Positions 1 to 11,370 of a stretch of 62,000 nt of DNA are shown one piece after another. The position numbers and the translations under genes are program-made. This DNA is from Zygnema cylindricum (Eukaryota > Streptophyta > Zygnematophyceae > Zygnematales > Zygnemataceae), in contig JBBHKE010000161.1 of NCBI GenBank assembly GCA_037447655.1, forward strand, positions 153,046-215,045, given 5' to 3'. The notes beneath the pieces were generated by a model, which saw only the letters and a list, made by a program, of their open reading frames with translations, did no database searches and was not told the DNA's origin. The first letter of the stretch is position 1. Each line of letters opens with the position of its first letter.

Positions 1-1057
1 AAAGAAGAACGTTTGAAGGTTATAGGGGGAAATCGGTACCTTTACCACCACACGGAGCTAATGCTAGGCAAAAGGTAGAGGTGCCATCATATATCTTGGT
101 AGAGAGGAGTTTAGAACTTTCCTAAATGGCTAAAGGGGGATATTGGAAGTTTGCAAGAAGAAAATCTCACAATTTTGAGATTAGTGGCAAGGCTCGCCAT
201 CGACGGGGCAGCTACCTACACGTGTCTTGACGAGCTTTTTTCACATTTTCATTTATGGGAAATCCACAAACGACGCGCTTGTATTTGTTGTTGACATCCG
301 GAGATGCTTAGTTGACAAAATTCCCTTAGAGATTGTGGCAACAGAGACCGGCAATGGAGGTTTTTTATGGGATTCCTCTGGAATAGGTATCCTTCAAGAT
401 GACAAGATTTGTTTTCACGGCCTAATGGCTGGCTTTGAAATTGGAAGAACTCGGGTTCACCCGTTAGAGCCGCCAGTTGATTGAAAATTGGTAATCGTGG
501 GGAACAGTGGTTGGGCGTGCCGCATTTGGAGGGTGGTGTGGGGAGGACGAGACCGACCACATTTTAGAGGTTTTTACGGATGTAGCAAAGAGAATCCTAA
601 GGCCATGTTTTTGAATTGATTTACCGGCTAGATTGGTTGGGGGCGAAAGAGTTTGAATGGCTTTAAGAGATGCGAAAATGGGTTTGGCCTTGAGAATATT
701 TTATAGGGTCACTAACAGAGGGGGGCTTCGACGATTATTACACGGTAGTGGATGGCTTTTTCAATGAGTCTTTGGGTTTTAGAGACAGTGGAGAAATCAA
801 GTCTACCGGATCGAGAGGGCTTTGGCGGCGAGGCCTTCTCCCGACACCTAGGTATAAGAGAAAAAGGCAAATAATGCACTTGATTCGATAAAGCTACCTT
901 CTTTTAAAACCCACCTCAAATGTATTCCATGGGAAAAAAGGACAATTTTGATTAAGGATGGCAAAGGCTTGAGCCTCAACAATGATCCCACCACTAAGAG
1001 TCGAGATGATAGAATACCAAATACACTTTTGTGATTTTACCATAATTTTGCACAAAA
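1..1057. other. Intergenic DNA, no supported gene
   Basis: I see no recognisable protein, RNA gene or repeat here. The longest open frame on the plus strand (227-484, 85 codons) has no motif I know and overlaps an equally long frame on the other strand, so I do not call it a gene. The stretch may be decayed coding or transposon sequence. Confidence 0.4.
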
Positions 1058-1260
1058 CTACAAGCTCATCGTTATTAGTGTTAATAACACTAGTTCCGTC
1101 GCCACTATTTCTAGCCAAAAATCACAAAATAGAGTTAACAACATTATTTTATGACATGGACTACAACCTACCACGTCTCCTTGCATCAAATTCGTATTAT
1201 TAATTCTAATTTAGAATGACACTAGTTAATCTTTAATGTCGATAACTTTGAGCGGTGTAA
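1058..1260. mobile_element. Degenerate MITE, TACACCGC-type terminal repeats
   Basis: The left end reads CTACAAGCTCATCGTTATTA and the right end, reverse-complemented, begins TTACACCGCTCAAAGTTATC. These match, with several mismatches, the 31-bp inverted ends of the much better preserved element at 50986-51208. Length about 200 bp, no coding capacity. The superfamily is not clear because I cannot define a target duplication. Confidence 0.45.
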
Positions 1261-2997
1261 CTATATGTGGTTGTCGCTTGCGCAGTCTTTGGATACATCT
1301 ATCCAAGATCGACGTTTTCAGGCTACTATAAAACCTTAAGCCTCAACTTTTCAAAAATACATAAAATGCTCCCATCAGACTAGCCGGTGAGTATTACATA
1401 GGGTTAATGGTTGTCGAATAGAAAGAAAATGCTACCCTTGACCAACCGTGAAGTCAAACCCAAAGTCATGATGAGTTGAGCCTAAGCTTTTTCTAGCCAA
1501 CCCTCACTTATGCTATATGACGTCTTTTTTGCGCTTAGTTCCTACCCTAAAGACGTGTCGTGTAAATCCTCTCAAGCGATTACCTTACCAAGTTCTCATA
1601 CTAACTTTGGTACCATTACAAGTTTTGAAAATAAGAACCTAGATGCATAATTACTTAGACATTCAAGTTGTTCATGATGACACTTGGCATGTTTTTTTGT
1701 GGACTGTGGAGCATCCAGCTCATTCTGGAGGGCGCTCACAAATGAACCATCCATACTTATGATATCATCAAGCGTTTAGAAACCTTAAACCAAACTAAAC
1801 TATTGGATGCCATTGAATTAAATCATCAAACTTCCAAGTCATTCATAACGGTGGATATTAGTTGAAAGACTTAGCTCCAAGAGGGCACCTTTTGGTTTGA
1901 AGGTTGGTAGTTCGCAAAATGTGATGAATCGAAAAGCAATAAACTCGTAAAAGGCAAATGATTCTGAAAGCAAGCGAGCGAGTTGTTCTTAATTTACTCA
2001 ACGAATAGAAATAGTTCAAATATGCTCCTGAAAAAAATGAGAAACGTTTTTCAACCTCCCAAAATAGTCACTGATTTGCCCAAATTTTGGAGTCATCCAA
2101 AAAAAGGTTCTAAACTTGTAAAAAAACTATAAGAGAAAATAATCTCAAATATTTTTGTTTTTCTAATTTTTATCCTCTTTTTGTTTGTTTTGGAGATGCA
2201 ACAAGCAGCGCATGGTCGCAAAATTCAATCAAGTCCACCAATTTTCTTTAGAAATTTGTACTTGGATTGTCTTTTTTTGTACAGCTTTTGTTTTCTTTTC
2301 ATATCTTGTAAAATAAACCTAACAAATTATTATTCAAACGCATGTAGGTTAGAACGTCTTTTCGTCCAATCTTTCAAATGGTTCAGTCTTATAGATCAAT
2401 ATTGTCGTGCATGTGTCCAATAACATGAAGGTGCATGCAATATCATCAGCTGTGCTCAACTTAAACTCAAATGATAGCGAGATATCGGAAATGAAATAAA
2501 TCATAAAAGTAAAAATGGGTAAATACAAGTGGTGTACCACTAAAATCTACAATCGTATGAAAAAAGGGAAAAAATAGAAGTGTAATTTGCGTTTGCTTCA
2601 AACTTAGAATGAACTTTAGTTTGTCGTCTTGTATTTCTTGACCCACAACCATGTGATGCCACATCATTTTCAAAATTTAGATTAAAACATATCCGATAAA
2701 ACATCCGATATATGTTTTAAACTAAAAACATCACCGGACCACAAATAGGAAAACAACTTCGCACGTTTTGACGATTTTAAAAGTTTTCGACGAGGAGAAG
2801 TGCACTATTCAATTTGTTTTTGTCGTTTGCATCCAGTATGAATTTTGTTTCTTGGAAGGTTCTCAAAAACTCAATGTCCTTTCACGACGACTGAAGAGTA
2901 GGCAAAGGCATCTTCTTCAACCATCAACATCCCAGGTTGGAAGGTTATAGGTGTACAATGTCACGCAAAGATATGCGACGTTATAAACAATTTCAAT
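1261..2997. other. AT-rich intergenic DNA, nothing supported
   Basis: Scattered frames of 60-80 codons occur on both strands, with no family motif, no repeated neighbour in the window and no splice-like organisation that I can defend. Confidence 0.4.
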
Positions 2998-3303
2998 CAT
3001 AATTAAAATGTAGGTGAAAGTAGGCCTATATAATATGCCTATTGTATGCAAAACACACAATATGACCTTAAGACCCATATTGTATTCGGACCTATTGGGA
3101 CCACTTAAAACATTCAAACCAAAACTTGGACCAATTAAAACATTCCGACCAAAAAAATTTATTTACACCGTCAAATTCGGACGATCGGACAGTCGCTCAT
3201 CAAAGTAGCGATCTAAGAAGATCATATGAAAAGCACATAACACAACTTACGATAAAGGCGCCGACCAAAGGCCTACCATAAAAACGCCTACTTTTGAACT
3301 ATG
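2998..3303. mobile_element. MITE, CATAGTTC family, copy 1
   Basis: This 306-bp block is closely similar over its whole length and in the same orientation to 47252-47545. The right end is CCTACTTTTGAACTATG; the left end is a degenerate inverse of it (clean in copy 2). It is flanked by ATTTCAAT (2990-2997) and GTTTCAAT (3304-3311), an 8-bp near-duplication with one mismatch. An 8-bp target duplication with short inverted ends fits the hAT superfamily. No protein is encoded. Confidence 0.6.
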
Positions 3304-3310
3304 GTTTCAA

Positions 3311-3500
3311 TAGTGTTGTGTATCAGCAAGGAAATTAGCGTGATAAAATCGATATGGATAGTTATTGGTTATCGCACTATGAGGAGTCCTGATATATCGC
3401 TCCGAGACTAACAAATTCCTTATTGGCGATAAGTAGAAAAACATATTGTAAAATGTACAATAGTACTTTATAATATATTCTATTATATTACCTATTGTAT
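3311..3500 (+). repeat. hAT-like repeat fragment, TAGTGTTGTG end
   Basis: It begins TAGTGTTGTGTATC and is homologous to the reverse complement of 52040-52234; the shared core includes GATATATCG and ACAAATTCC. The end resembles the TAGTGTTGGG terminal repeat of the MITE at 32078-32444. I could not find the opposite terminus, so this is a truncated copy. It starts on the last base of the target duplication of the preceding MITE. Confidence 0.45.
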
Positions 3501-3584
3501 ATAGTGTGGAATGCCACATATGAGAATCTGTTCCGTACTCTTATCATTCCGCAGAGACAATTTTGTACAGTTTAGTATTTTACT

Positions 3585-3826
3585 GTACAGTACTATGTTC
3601 CCTGCGTGTCGCGTTTCAATTTCTGAGACCGGCGGTTGTGGATTGTAGTGTACAGTACTATGTTCCCTGCGTGTCGCGTTTCAATTTCTGAGACCAGCGG
3701 TTGTGGACTGTAGTGTACAGTACTATGTTCCCTGCGTGTCCCATTTCAATTTCTGAGACCAGCGGTTGTGGACCGTGTTTACCCACGTGTCCTGTTTCGA
3801 TTTCTGAGGCCGACGGTTGTGGACTG
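3585..3826. repeat. 65-bp tandem repeat, about 3.8 copies
   Basis: Units begin at 3585, 3650 and 3715 with GTACAGTACTATGTTCCCTG and run exactly 65 bp; a fourth, shorter and more diverged copy ends near 3826. Units 1-3 differ by only a few substitutions, which suggests recent local amplification. It precedes a pyrimidine-rich stretch. Confidence 0.85.
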
Positions 3827-4348
3827 TCTTGTCAACAGCTCCCCTTGTCTTGTCATTGGAGCGGGAATCTAGTTCTCTTCTTGTCAACCACGACCTCTGT
3901 CTCCCCTTCTTTTATTCCCTCCCTCCCTCCCTTTCCCCCTCATCAATTCTAAATATTTTGAATATTCAATAGAGAAGAGGGAGAGGCAAAGGGAGAAGGA
4001 GAGGGAGGGGAGACATGTAGATGTTTATTTTCTGACTGGAGGGTGAGAAAGAAGCTATTGCCAGGTAAACCGTGACAGTTGGTGCCTTGGCCGCCCTCAC
4101 AAGTACCAAACAAGGTTTTGCTAATGTTGTCTTTTTTTTTCTCTGTCTTTTTACATGTACGAGACTGTTTTATTTTATGTTTTCTTTCTGATTGGTAATT
4201 CTTTAGTTCAACTTATAGTATGTATTCTGGATTAAAGGATGCAAATAAATATGTTCTAAATCACAGATGTGGATTATAAGGGTTGGTGGATCAGATATTC
4301 GGATTTTTCACCAAGTGTAATATTTGGATCATTCTAGTGCAATTATAG
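3827..4348. other. Pyrimidine patch then purine-rich stretch; possible host promoter
   Basis: A run of CTCCC repeats (about 3898-3943) is followed by a GA-rich stretch (3970-4015), a layout common around plant transcription starts. CCAG/GTAAAC near 4061 could be a splice donor. No downstream coding exon can be recognised, and element A interrupts the sequence at 4354. The promoter reading is inference only. Confidence 0.2.
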
Positions 4349-4353
4349 CTCTA

Positions 4354-5421
4354 CTGTAGAAATTGATGGTTCTTTTAGTAATTTCTAGGTCTAAAATATA
4401 ATATAGAAAAGAAGCCGAGGCAATCTGCCTCTAACTCCTCTCTTCAACTCCCACACTTGTTGCAGTCTTGAAAGTTGGAGAGGAAGCTAGAGCCATGGCT
4501 GCCTATGCTATCCGGAGATTTATGGGAAATATATTAGTTGAATTACAGATAGGTAGTTTATTTAGTAAAAGGGGATATGTCGAATCCAGGATTTGATCCT
4601 GGTACATACCGTCCGATATAGCCGCCGGTAGCCGGTAGACTTATCCATTAAGTCTAGGACTAAAGTTACGTGATGGAGGATTTGTTAGGTATTTAAATGT
4701 TACCACGTAGGATAATTCATTTAATGGCAACAGTTTTCGGGATACATAGATCCAGTTATGTAAAAATACGGATTACGGTACGGATAATAAACGATTACCG
4801 CGCATTTGCTTCTTTAAACGAAAAAAATACCGCGCAAGTATTTATGACGGCATCGATTGAAATCTGCATTTAATCGGACGGTCGGGAAGAATGTCGAGAT
4901 CGTAGAAGAGAATCTCGGCGGTTTGTGGTCATCGCCATATCGGATGACACGTGGCACAATTACATTTGATTGCGGCATCTCCGAGGATTACGGGACCGAA
5001 TCCGGATATGACATGTGTCGACATTTAGGCCATGTCGTACAATATTCGTACAGAAAGTACAGCGGCAGCTGTACTTTTGTGTACGGCAGTGTAATATGAT
5101 TGGTGCCGAATATCAGTTGATAGAGTTTTAGAGAGGGATAGGACTTAGAAAAAATTGGTAGATAGAACCCTCTCTCCAAAAGTGCTTCTATACAAAAGGT
5201 CATCTTTGACCCTGCATAACTTATTGCTCAGGGGAGCAAATTCAGAGAATCTTATTGCTAATGACTCAGTGGAGTCTTGCCTTCACAACGGTGAAGGTGG
5301 TCAGAGTTTTGTTTTGCCAGGGTGGCAGTTATTCTTGGCAAAACACAAAGGGGTCATGGTTATCCTAGAGGCTTTGTGTGAGTTACCTACTCTGAGGACC
5401 TATAGAGGTCTCACAGTTGCA
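4354..5421 (+). repeat. Element A 5' LTR
   Basis: Starts TGTAGAAATTGATGG and ends GTTGCA just before the primer site. Landmarks shared with the other LTR families: TTTCTAGGTCTAAA near the start, hairpin GAGGCA/TGCCTC (4418-4432), purine/pyrimidine hairpin (4437-4483), palindrome AGCCATGGCT (4491-4500), antisense tRNA-like module (4579-4660), TCGTACAA (5035-5042). The gag start that other members carry in the last LTR bases is ATA here. Confidence 0.95.
4579..4660 (-). other. tRNA-like module, antisense in A 5' LTR
   Basis: Read on the minus strand: a D-arm-like hairpin AGACTTAATGGATAAGTCT (4655-4637), then a T arm CCAGG-ATCAAAT-CCTGG (4602-4586) with a perfect 5-bp stem and 7-base loop. The loop holds GATCAAATC, which fits the pol III B-box consensus GWTCRANNC. 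The outer acceptor-like pairing is only partial. It resembles a degenerate tRNA, not a functional tRNA gene. Confidence 0.6.
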
Positions 5422-5436
5422 GGTTAGGGGCCCACC
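5422..5436 (+). other. Primer-binding site (half tRNA-iMet), A
   Basis: GGTTAGGGGCCCACC follows the LTR directly and matches 14 of 15 positions of the complement of the plant initiator tRNA anticodon arm. The one change turns the in-frame ATG into AGG, the same change seen in element H. Confidence 0.75.
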
Positions 5437-6900
5437 ATCAAGGGTGCCCATGTTCAATTGAGCTGGCTTCATATACTGGGAATTTATGATGACAGGAGCT
5501 CTATGTGAGAAATGGTTTTGGGGTATAGTGAGTGGACGCATGAGGCGTCCATCCAGTCTTGGGATACCTTCAGGGTTTACGAAGGCAGATTCACTAGAAA
5601 TGAAAATCCATATTCAACGGAAGAGACAAAGGAAAGGGAGGTGGTGGACAAAGGAAAGGAGAAGGAGATGGTCACACCAATAACAACCGGTTCGCCATTC
5701 ATGCCACCTATTCCGAGGAACGAGGAGAATGTTATAGATACCTGGGACTATAACAATATGGTGGCTAAGCACTTCATCCTCAACCATCTTACTCAAGGGC
5801 TTCCATATCCCCATTTGCAGGAAGAGAGGGCATCTGATCTTTGGGTGGCTCTTATAAAGATGTACCGAAGTGATACGATTCAGCAACAACATTTGGCTGA
5901 TCATAAAATTAACGAGTATGTATACAAATAGGGGAAGATGTTGGATTATTGCAATGAGCTAGCTACACTTTTCATGGAACTGAAGAGTGCTGGAAAAGTA
6001 TTTAGCAAAAAGGAAAAGGTTAATTGTTTACTGATGAAGTTACCTGATGAGTTCGAGAACATAGTCAAGCGTGTGCAAGACTTGGAGGACTCAAGGTGGA
6101 TTTGGAATTCAGTGGTAGGGATGATTCTCGTTCGGGAGAATACGATTGAGATGCGAAGGGGAGGAAAGAGTGGGCAAGCTTTAGCAGTTGGGACCGATTG
6201 GAGGAACAATGATTCCAAGAAACAGGTTGGAAATTATATAGGGGAGGGGCAGAAAAATCAGATCGAGCAGTTTGGACAAAGGACTCCCAAGGGTTTGTGC
6301 CATTTTTGTAAAAAACCCAGGCACTATATAGCTGAATGCATTAAGTTAACCGAGCAGCGGTTAAAGGAGGGGCAGACCAGTGGACCCCCGAGAGGAAAGA
6401 ATAATGCCCTTGTGACACAGGTACATGAGGCGCAATTCGAGGACGAGGCCGATGAACTCCTATTGGATGAGGAGTTGGAAGCAAAAAACAAGGTCAAAAT
6501 TCCACGAAAGCAGAAATGTGCTTTCAGTGGATTAAAAGGTGAAGCAGGCTGGATTGTACTCTCAGGTGTATCCATGCACATGAGTAAAGATAAACACATG
6601 TTCACTAAGATAAGAAAGATTCCCACCGTAGAGATAGAGTACGGGGATGGGAGGATAGTCACTACTACTTTTGTAGGATCGGTAGAATTAAAAGTGTTAG
6701 TAGAAGGAAAGACATCCATAGTTACATTCTTCGATGTATTGTTTATTTCGGAGCTGAACAAAAACCTCATCTCTACGTCTGTATTAGATGATAAGGGTTT
6801 TGATACTAGCACTAGGAAAGGAGTCTATACTGCAAGTTTTGAGGAGGAAGTTTATTTCACTGCTCAAAAAGGTAACCAGGGGATGTTTAGGCTGATTTAA
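5422..6900 (+). pseudogene. gag: Element A gag and protease, broken
   Basis: Gag would package the element RNA. Recognisable pieces lie at 5512-5931 and 5938-6900, separated by an in-frame stop after VYK; the region before 5512 also needs a frame change. The zinc knuckle is CHFCKKPRHYIAEC (CCHC spacing intact, about 6300-6341). The protease motif that reads DSGAS in element D is LSGVS here (about 6555), so the catalytic aspartate is lost. The frame then stops at 6900 before the integrase. The equivalent of the stop at 23334 in D is a normal GAA codon here. Confidence 0.85.
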
Positions 6901-7729
6901 GCAATGAAAAGAAGAAACTTTATTATGCTGGTGTTTATGATATAATGTTGTGGCATAAGAGGCTTGGGCATGTGAATCTAGATAAGTTAAGAGAGATGAA
7001 AAAGATGGGAGTAGTGGAGGGGATTTAGTTTGGTGAGAGTGAGAATCTAAGTGATTGTAGTGGATGTGCTCAAGGTAAAGCACACAGGTTACCTTCCCAA
7101 AAACTACCACCTATAAGGGAGAAAAGATTCTAGATTTAGTACGCACAGATATTTGGGGGCTGGCCGAAGTGCCATCACCCGAGGGGAAGAGATTTATGAT
7201 GACTACCATTGATAATTGGTCTCGATATTCTAGGGTGTATTTTTTGAAAAATAAGTCAGAGGCTCAAGAATATTTTAAACAATATAAAGCACAAAGTGAA
7301 AAACTCCATGAAACCTCAATCAAGAGAGTAAGGAGTGACAATGGTGGAGAGTATACCTCTAACCAGTTTGAGGATTTTTTGAGAGAAGATGGAGTGCAAC
7401 ACCAAAAGAGAGTTCTTGAAAATCCTGAGCAAAATGGTGTAGTTGAAAGATTAAATAGAACACTGAGTGATAGTGCTATGAGAATGCTGTCAGATAAGAA
7501 GATAGAAAAGAAGTTTTGGGCCGAAGCAAATCTCAAGAATAGAGTTCTTACTTCAGCTCTAAAAGGTCAAACACCTGATGAGAGATGGACGGGCCAGAAA
7601 TCATACATATCTCACTTAAAGGTATTCAGCAGTCAAGTATTCAGTCTAGAAACAGATCAGTCTAATTGGAAGCTAGATCTTCAAGGAAAACCCAAGTACT
7701 TATTTGGATATGATGAGGATGTTAAATGA
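6901..7729 (+). pseudogene. Element A integrase, broken
   Basis: Integrase inserts the cDNA. The zinc-binding HHCC region (WHKRLGHVN near 6951) and a CSGCAQGK segment are visible, but frameshifts near 7025 and 7090 separate them from the core at 7169-7729. That core keeps RSDNGGEY and NGVVERLNRTL, the second aspartate and the glutamate of the DDE triad. A segment equivalent to MNCANY in element D is missing before LKNRVLTSAL. A stop at 7729 cuts the conserved YDEDVKGYRVYDL block. Confidence 0.8.
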
Positions 7730-9740
7730 TATAGAGTTTATGATCTAAAAAATGAAGATATAATCTTAGTAAAGCATCTTGTAGGTATGGATGAAGGAAA
7801 GTTTGTAGATCCCTTCAAGTATACAAAGTCAGTAAAAATCAGATTTGAGTCAGAAAATTTCAATGACTTTGAGCTTCATAACTATCCGGGTTTTAGAGAA
7901 GATGGCATTCTTGCAGGTACAACTCAGACCGAAAAGGACTCGGCTGCGGAAACTGTAGTGATAACTCTACCCGAAGCGGAAGACGTGGTGGAAATTGATT
8001 CGCAATCAAGGGACAGGGGAGAAGCCGAGATTGTTCGAAAGAACGCACAAGAACCATCTATTCCGACCACAGATTTAGAGGAGAGAGGAGAAGTAGCAAA
8101 AGATTGCAAGAAAAACAAGTTAATAACAAGGTAACAAAACTATCTAATCAAGATGAACCTCAGACTTATAGAGAGGCAATGACTTGTCCAGAAAGGAACC
8201 AGTGGAAGATAGCCATCAATGACGAGATGGCCTGAATTATGGCAGTTGAAACTTGGGAGCTGGTGGATTGTCCACCTAACCGAAAACGAATCGGTTGTTA
8301 GTGGGTCTTCAAATTAAAACTGAACCCAAATATCACCATTGAGCGTTACGAAGCCCGATTAGTGGCAAAAGGATTTACACAAAAAGAAGGAATCGACTAC
8401 GAGGAAACCTTTGCCCCGGTCGTCAGATTTCCCTCCGTCCGCATACTTCTTAGTCTGCCAGCAGCCGAAGACATGGAGGTGGACTAGATGGACATCAAGA
8501 AACCCTTTTTGCATAGAGAATTGGAAGAGGAGATCTTCATGCGACAACCTGACGGATTTGTGGAGGAAGGAAAGGAAAGTAAGGTATGCCGACTGATTAA
8601 TCTCTTTATGGTTTAAAACAAGCGCCTCGACAGTGGAATAAGAAGCTTGATGAGTTTCTTACCGGTCTAGGATATATCCGGATCACCTTTGATCACTCAA
8701 TCTATGTTTTTGAAGATGAGGAAAGTGTTATATTTATTGCAATTTATGTTGATAGTTTGCTTGTTTTTAGTAAATCAATGGAAAAAATTAATAAACTGAA
8801 AACCGATCTTAAGGGGGAAATTGAAATGAATGATATGAGGGAGGCAAGATATATTTTGGGAATTCAAGTAGAAAGAGACCGAGAAAGAAAGATTATAAGA
8901 TTGACTCAAAAAGAAGCAATAGGGAACATGTTGGAAAAATTCCAGCTTGATAAAACTAATAGTTGCACAACTTCAATAGAGTTAAAAAAAGGATGTGAGG
9001 GGAGTGAGGATGAAGGAGTCATAGTCTTAGATGAGGAATTAAGTCATGAAGAACAGATGTTCATGCAGACTATTCCTTACAGGCAAGTAGTGGGAAGTCT
9101 AATCTATTTTATGAATTGTACCCGGCCGGATCTAGCTGCAGTTGTAGGAGTGCTGAGTAGAAGTCTAAATGCTCCCACTAAGAAGGATTGGGAGGCAGCT
9201 AAGAGAGTCCTTAGATATTTGATAAGAACTAGGGTTCTATGGTTGCATTTCGGTGGGGATAATAGTGTCATCACTACTTAGAGTGATGCCAGTTATGGTG
9301 ATGCCCCGATGAGGAGATGTACTTCTGGATATGTATTATATGTGGGTGATGGGGCTTGCTGTTGGAGTAGCAAACAGCAAAAGGTTATTGCTCAGTCCAC
9401 CATTAAGGCTGAGTATATGGCCTCTTGCTCTACTGTAAAAGAATTGATGTGGGTCAAGTCTTTGCTTAGTGAGCTTGGTTACCTTAAGAGTGGTGTGAAG
9501 AAATTTTTTTGTGATAATCAGGCAGCAATCGCTATTTTTGCCAATCCTAAACATCATTTTAAAGCAAAACACATGGACATTAGACTCAGCTTTGTTAAAG
9601 AGAAAGCAGAAAACAAAATTATCAGTTTAGAGTAGCGACCAGATAGGGAAATGGTGGTATATATGATGACCAAACCTGTGCCTTCCCCTAAGCTAATTTT
9701 CTGCAGGGAGAAGTATGGTCTGAAATTAAAGAGTGACTAG
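7730..9740 (+). pseudogene. Element A reverse transcriptase and RNase H, broken
   Basis: The linker (7787-8134), reverse transcriptase (about 8140-8870) and RNase H (about 9280-9640) follow the order of element D but are split by many stops and frameshifts (for example near 8234, 8300, 8487, 8600 and 9281). The polymerase box is YVDS in place of YVDD (about 8745-8757), removing a metal-binding aspartate. The RNase H landmarks WSSKQQKV and CDNQAAIAIFANPKHHFKAKHMD remain readable. The frame closes with TAG at 9738-9740, directly before the purine tract. Confidence 0.85.
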
Positions 9741-9753
9741 AAAATAAAAGGAG
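9741..9753 (+). other. Polypurine tract, A
   Basis: AAAATAAAAGGAG lies between the pol stop and the 3' LTR, where plus-strand DNA synthesis is primed. Confidence 0.85.
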
Positions 9754-10821
9754 TGTAGAAATTGATAGTTCTTTTAGTATTTTCTAGGTCTAAAATATAA
9801 TTATGAAAAGAAGCCGAGGCAATCTGCCTCTAACGCCTCTCTTCAACTCGCACACTTGTTGCTGTCACTAAAAGTTGGAGAGGAAGCTAGAGCCATGGCT
9901 GCCTATTCTATCCGGAGATTTATGGGAAATAGATTAGTTAATTTACGGATAGGTAGTTTATTTACTAAAAGGGGATATATCGAATCCAGGATTTGATCCT
10001 GATACATACCGTCCGATATAGCCGCCGGTAGCCGGTAGACTTATCCATTAAGTGTAAGACTAAAGTTACGTGATGTAGGATTTGTTAGGTATTTAAATGT
10101 TACCACGTAGGATAATTCATTTAACGGCAACTAATTTCGGGATAGATAGATCCAGTTATGTAAAAATACGGATTACGGTACGGAAAATAAACAAGTACCG
10201 CACATTTGCTTCTTTAAACGAAACAAATACCGCGCAAGTATTTATGACGGCTACGATTGAAATCTGCATTCAATCGGACGGTCGAGAAGAATGTCGAGAT
10301 CGCAAAAAATAATCTCGGCGGTTTGTGGTCATCGCCATATCGGATGAAACGTGGCACAATTACATTTGATTGCGGCATCTCCAAGGATTACGGGATCGAA
10401 TCCGGATATGACATGTGTCGACATTTAGGCCATGTCGTACAATATTCGTACAGAAAGTACACCGGCAAATGTACTTTTGTGTACGGCAGTGTAATATGAC
10501 TGGTGCCGAATATCAGTTGATAGATTTTTAGAGAGGGATAGGACTTAGAAAAAATTGGTAGATAGAACCCTCTCTCCGAGAGAGCTTCTGTACAAAAGGT
10601 CATCTTTGACCCTCCATAACTTACTGCTCAGGGGAGCAAATTCATAGATTCTTTTTGCTATCGACTCAGGGGGGTCTTGCTTTCACAGGGGTGAAGGTGG
10701 TCAGAGTTTTTGTTTGCCAGGGTGGCAGTTATTCTTCGCGAAACACAAAGGGGTCAGGGTTATCTTAGAGGCTTTATGTGAGCTGCCTACTCTGAGGACC
10801 TATGGAGGTCTCAGAGTTGCA
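9754..10821 (+). repeat. Element A 3' LTR
   Basis: Same length (1068 bp) and order of landmarks as the 5' LTR; palindrome AGCCATGGCT at 9891-9900; ends GTTGCA at 10821, followed by the TCTAC duplication. Confidence 0.95.
9979..10060 (-). other. tRNA-like module, antisense in A 3' LTR
   Basis: Counterpart of 4579-4660. The T-arm loop and B box GATCAAATC are unchanged; one T-stem pair is lost (CCTGG to CCTGA on the plus strand) and the D-arm hairpin has lost one pair. Confidence 0.55.
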
Positions 10822-11370
10822 TCTACTAGCAAAGTAATGGCTAACTTTATTAAAAAACGCGATGGTAAACCATCTGAGTCCATAGAAACAAAAGAAGAGA
10901 AATAAAAATAATAAGCAAGGCAAAAGCAACGAAAACACGAAAAGATGGCTAATACACGGAAAACACCCAAAATAACAAAAAACAACAAACGAAACATCAA
11001 AGGAAAGAGCTAACACCTATCAACAAAACCCCAACATGGCAAAATAGTTTTAAATCGAGCTTCCCTTATCTTACATTAACTAGCTTAAGGCTTTTGTTCA
11101 CAAGTTTATACTTGTGTTATCAACGATAAGTCACTCAAATATTGGGTATAATGCCCAAAAAATGTGAATAACACATGAAGTTATATCAAAAAAAATTACT
11201 AAAGTCATCTTCAAAAGGTGAGTTAATGTGTGAATTCAAGTTATCCTCGTAAATATTGAGATTCATGTTATAGTTCATTACATTCTTGGATGAGTTTTAC
11301 TGAATTATTTTTATGGCCATGAGAGGTTGTTTGCATAAGTGTGTTGTATTCAACGTGTAGAAGTTCATAT
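10822..11370. other. Spacer between elements A and B
   Basis: AT-rich DNA that continues the sequence interrupted by element A. No gene or repeat recognised. Confidence 0.5.

Larger units (their letters stand above)
4354..10821 (+). mobile_element. Ty1/copia element A, full length, inactivated
   Basis: This 6468-bp element has two 1068-bp LTRs (TG...CA), a primer site, gag-pol and a polypurine tract. It is flanked by a perfect 5-bp duplication TCTAC (4349-4353 and 10822-10826), which proves a genuine insertion. The first 170 bases of the LTRs differ at about ten positions, so the copy is not recent. The coding region carries stops, frameshifts and lost catalytic residues. It is closely related to element D (21693-28143), which shows the intact order of domains. 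Confidence 0.95.

Noticed and set aside
227-484. 85-codon plus-strand frame
   Set aside because: No motif, overlapped by a longer minus-strand frame, no start context or neighbour that supports it.
894-1118. Minus-strand frame resembling an RNase H-like fragment (VEAQAFAIL)
   Set aside because: One short resemblance without catalytic residues; it also overlaps the MITE at 1058.
4491-4600. Upstream ORF at the well-placed ATG in the LTRs
   Set aside because: The frame is 33 codons in A, 8 in B and 2 in D with unrelated peptides, so there is no conserved product.
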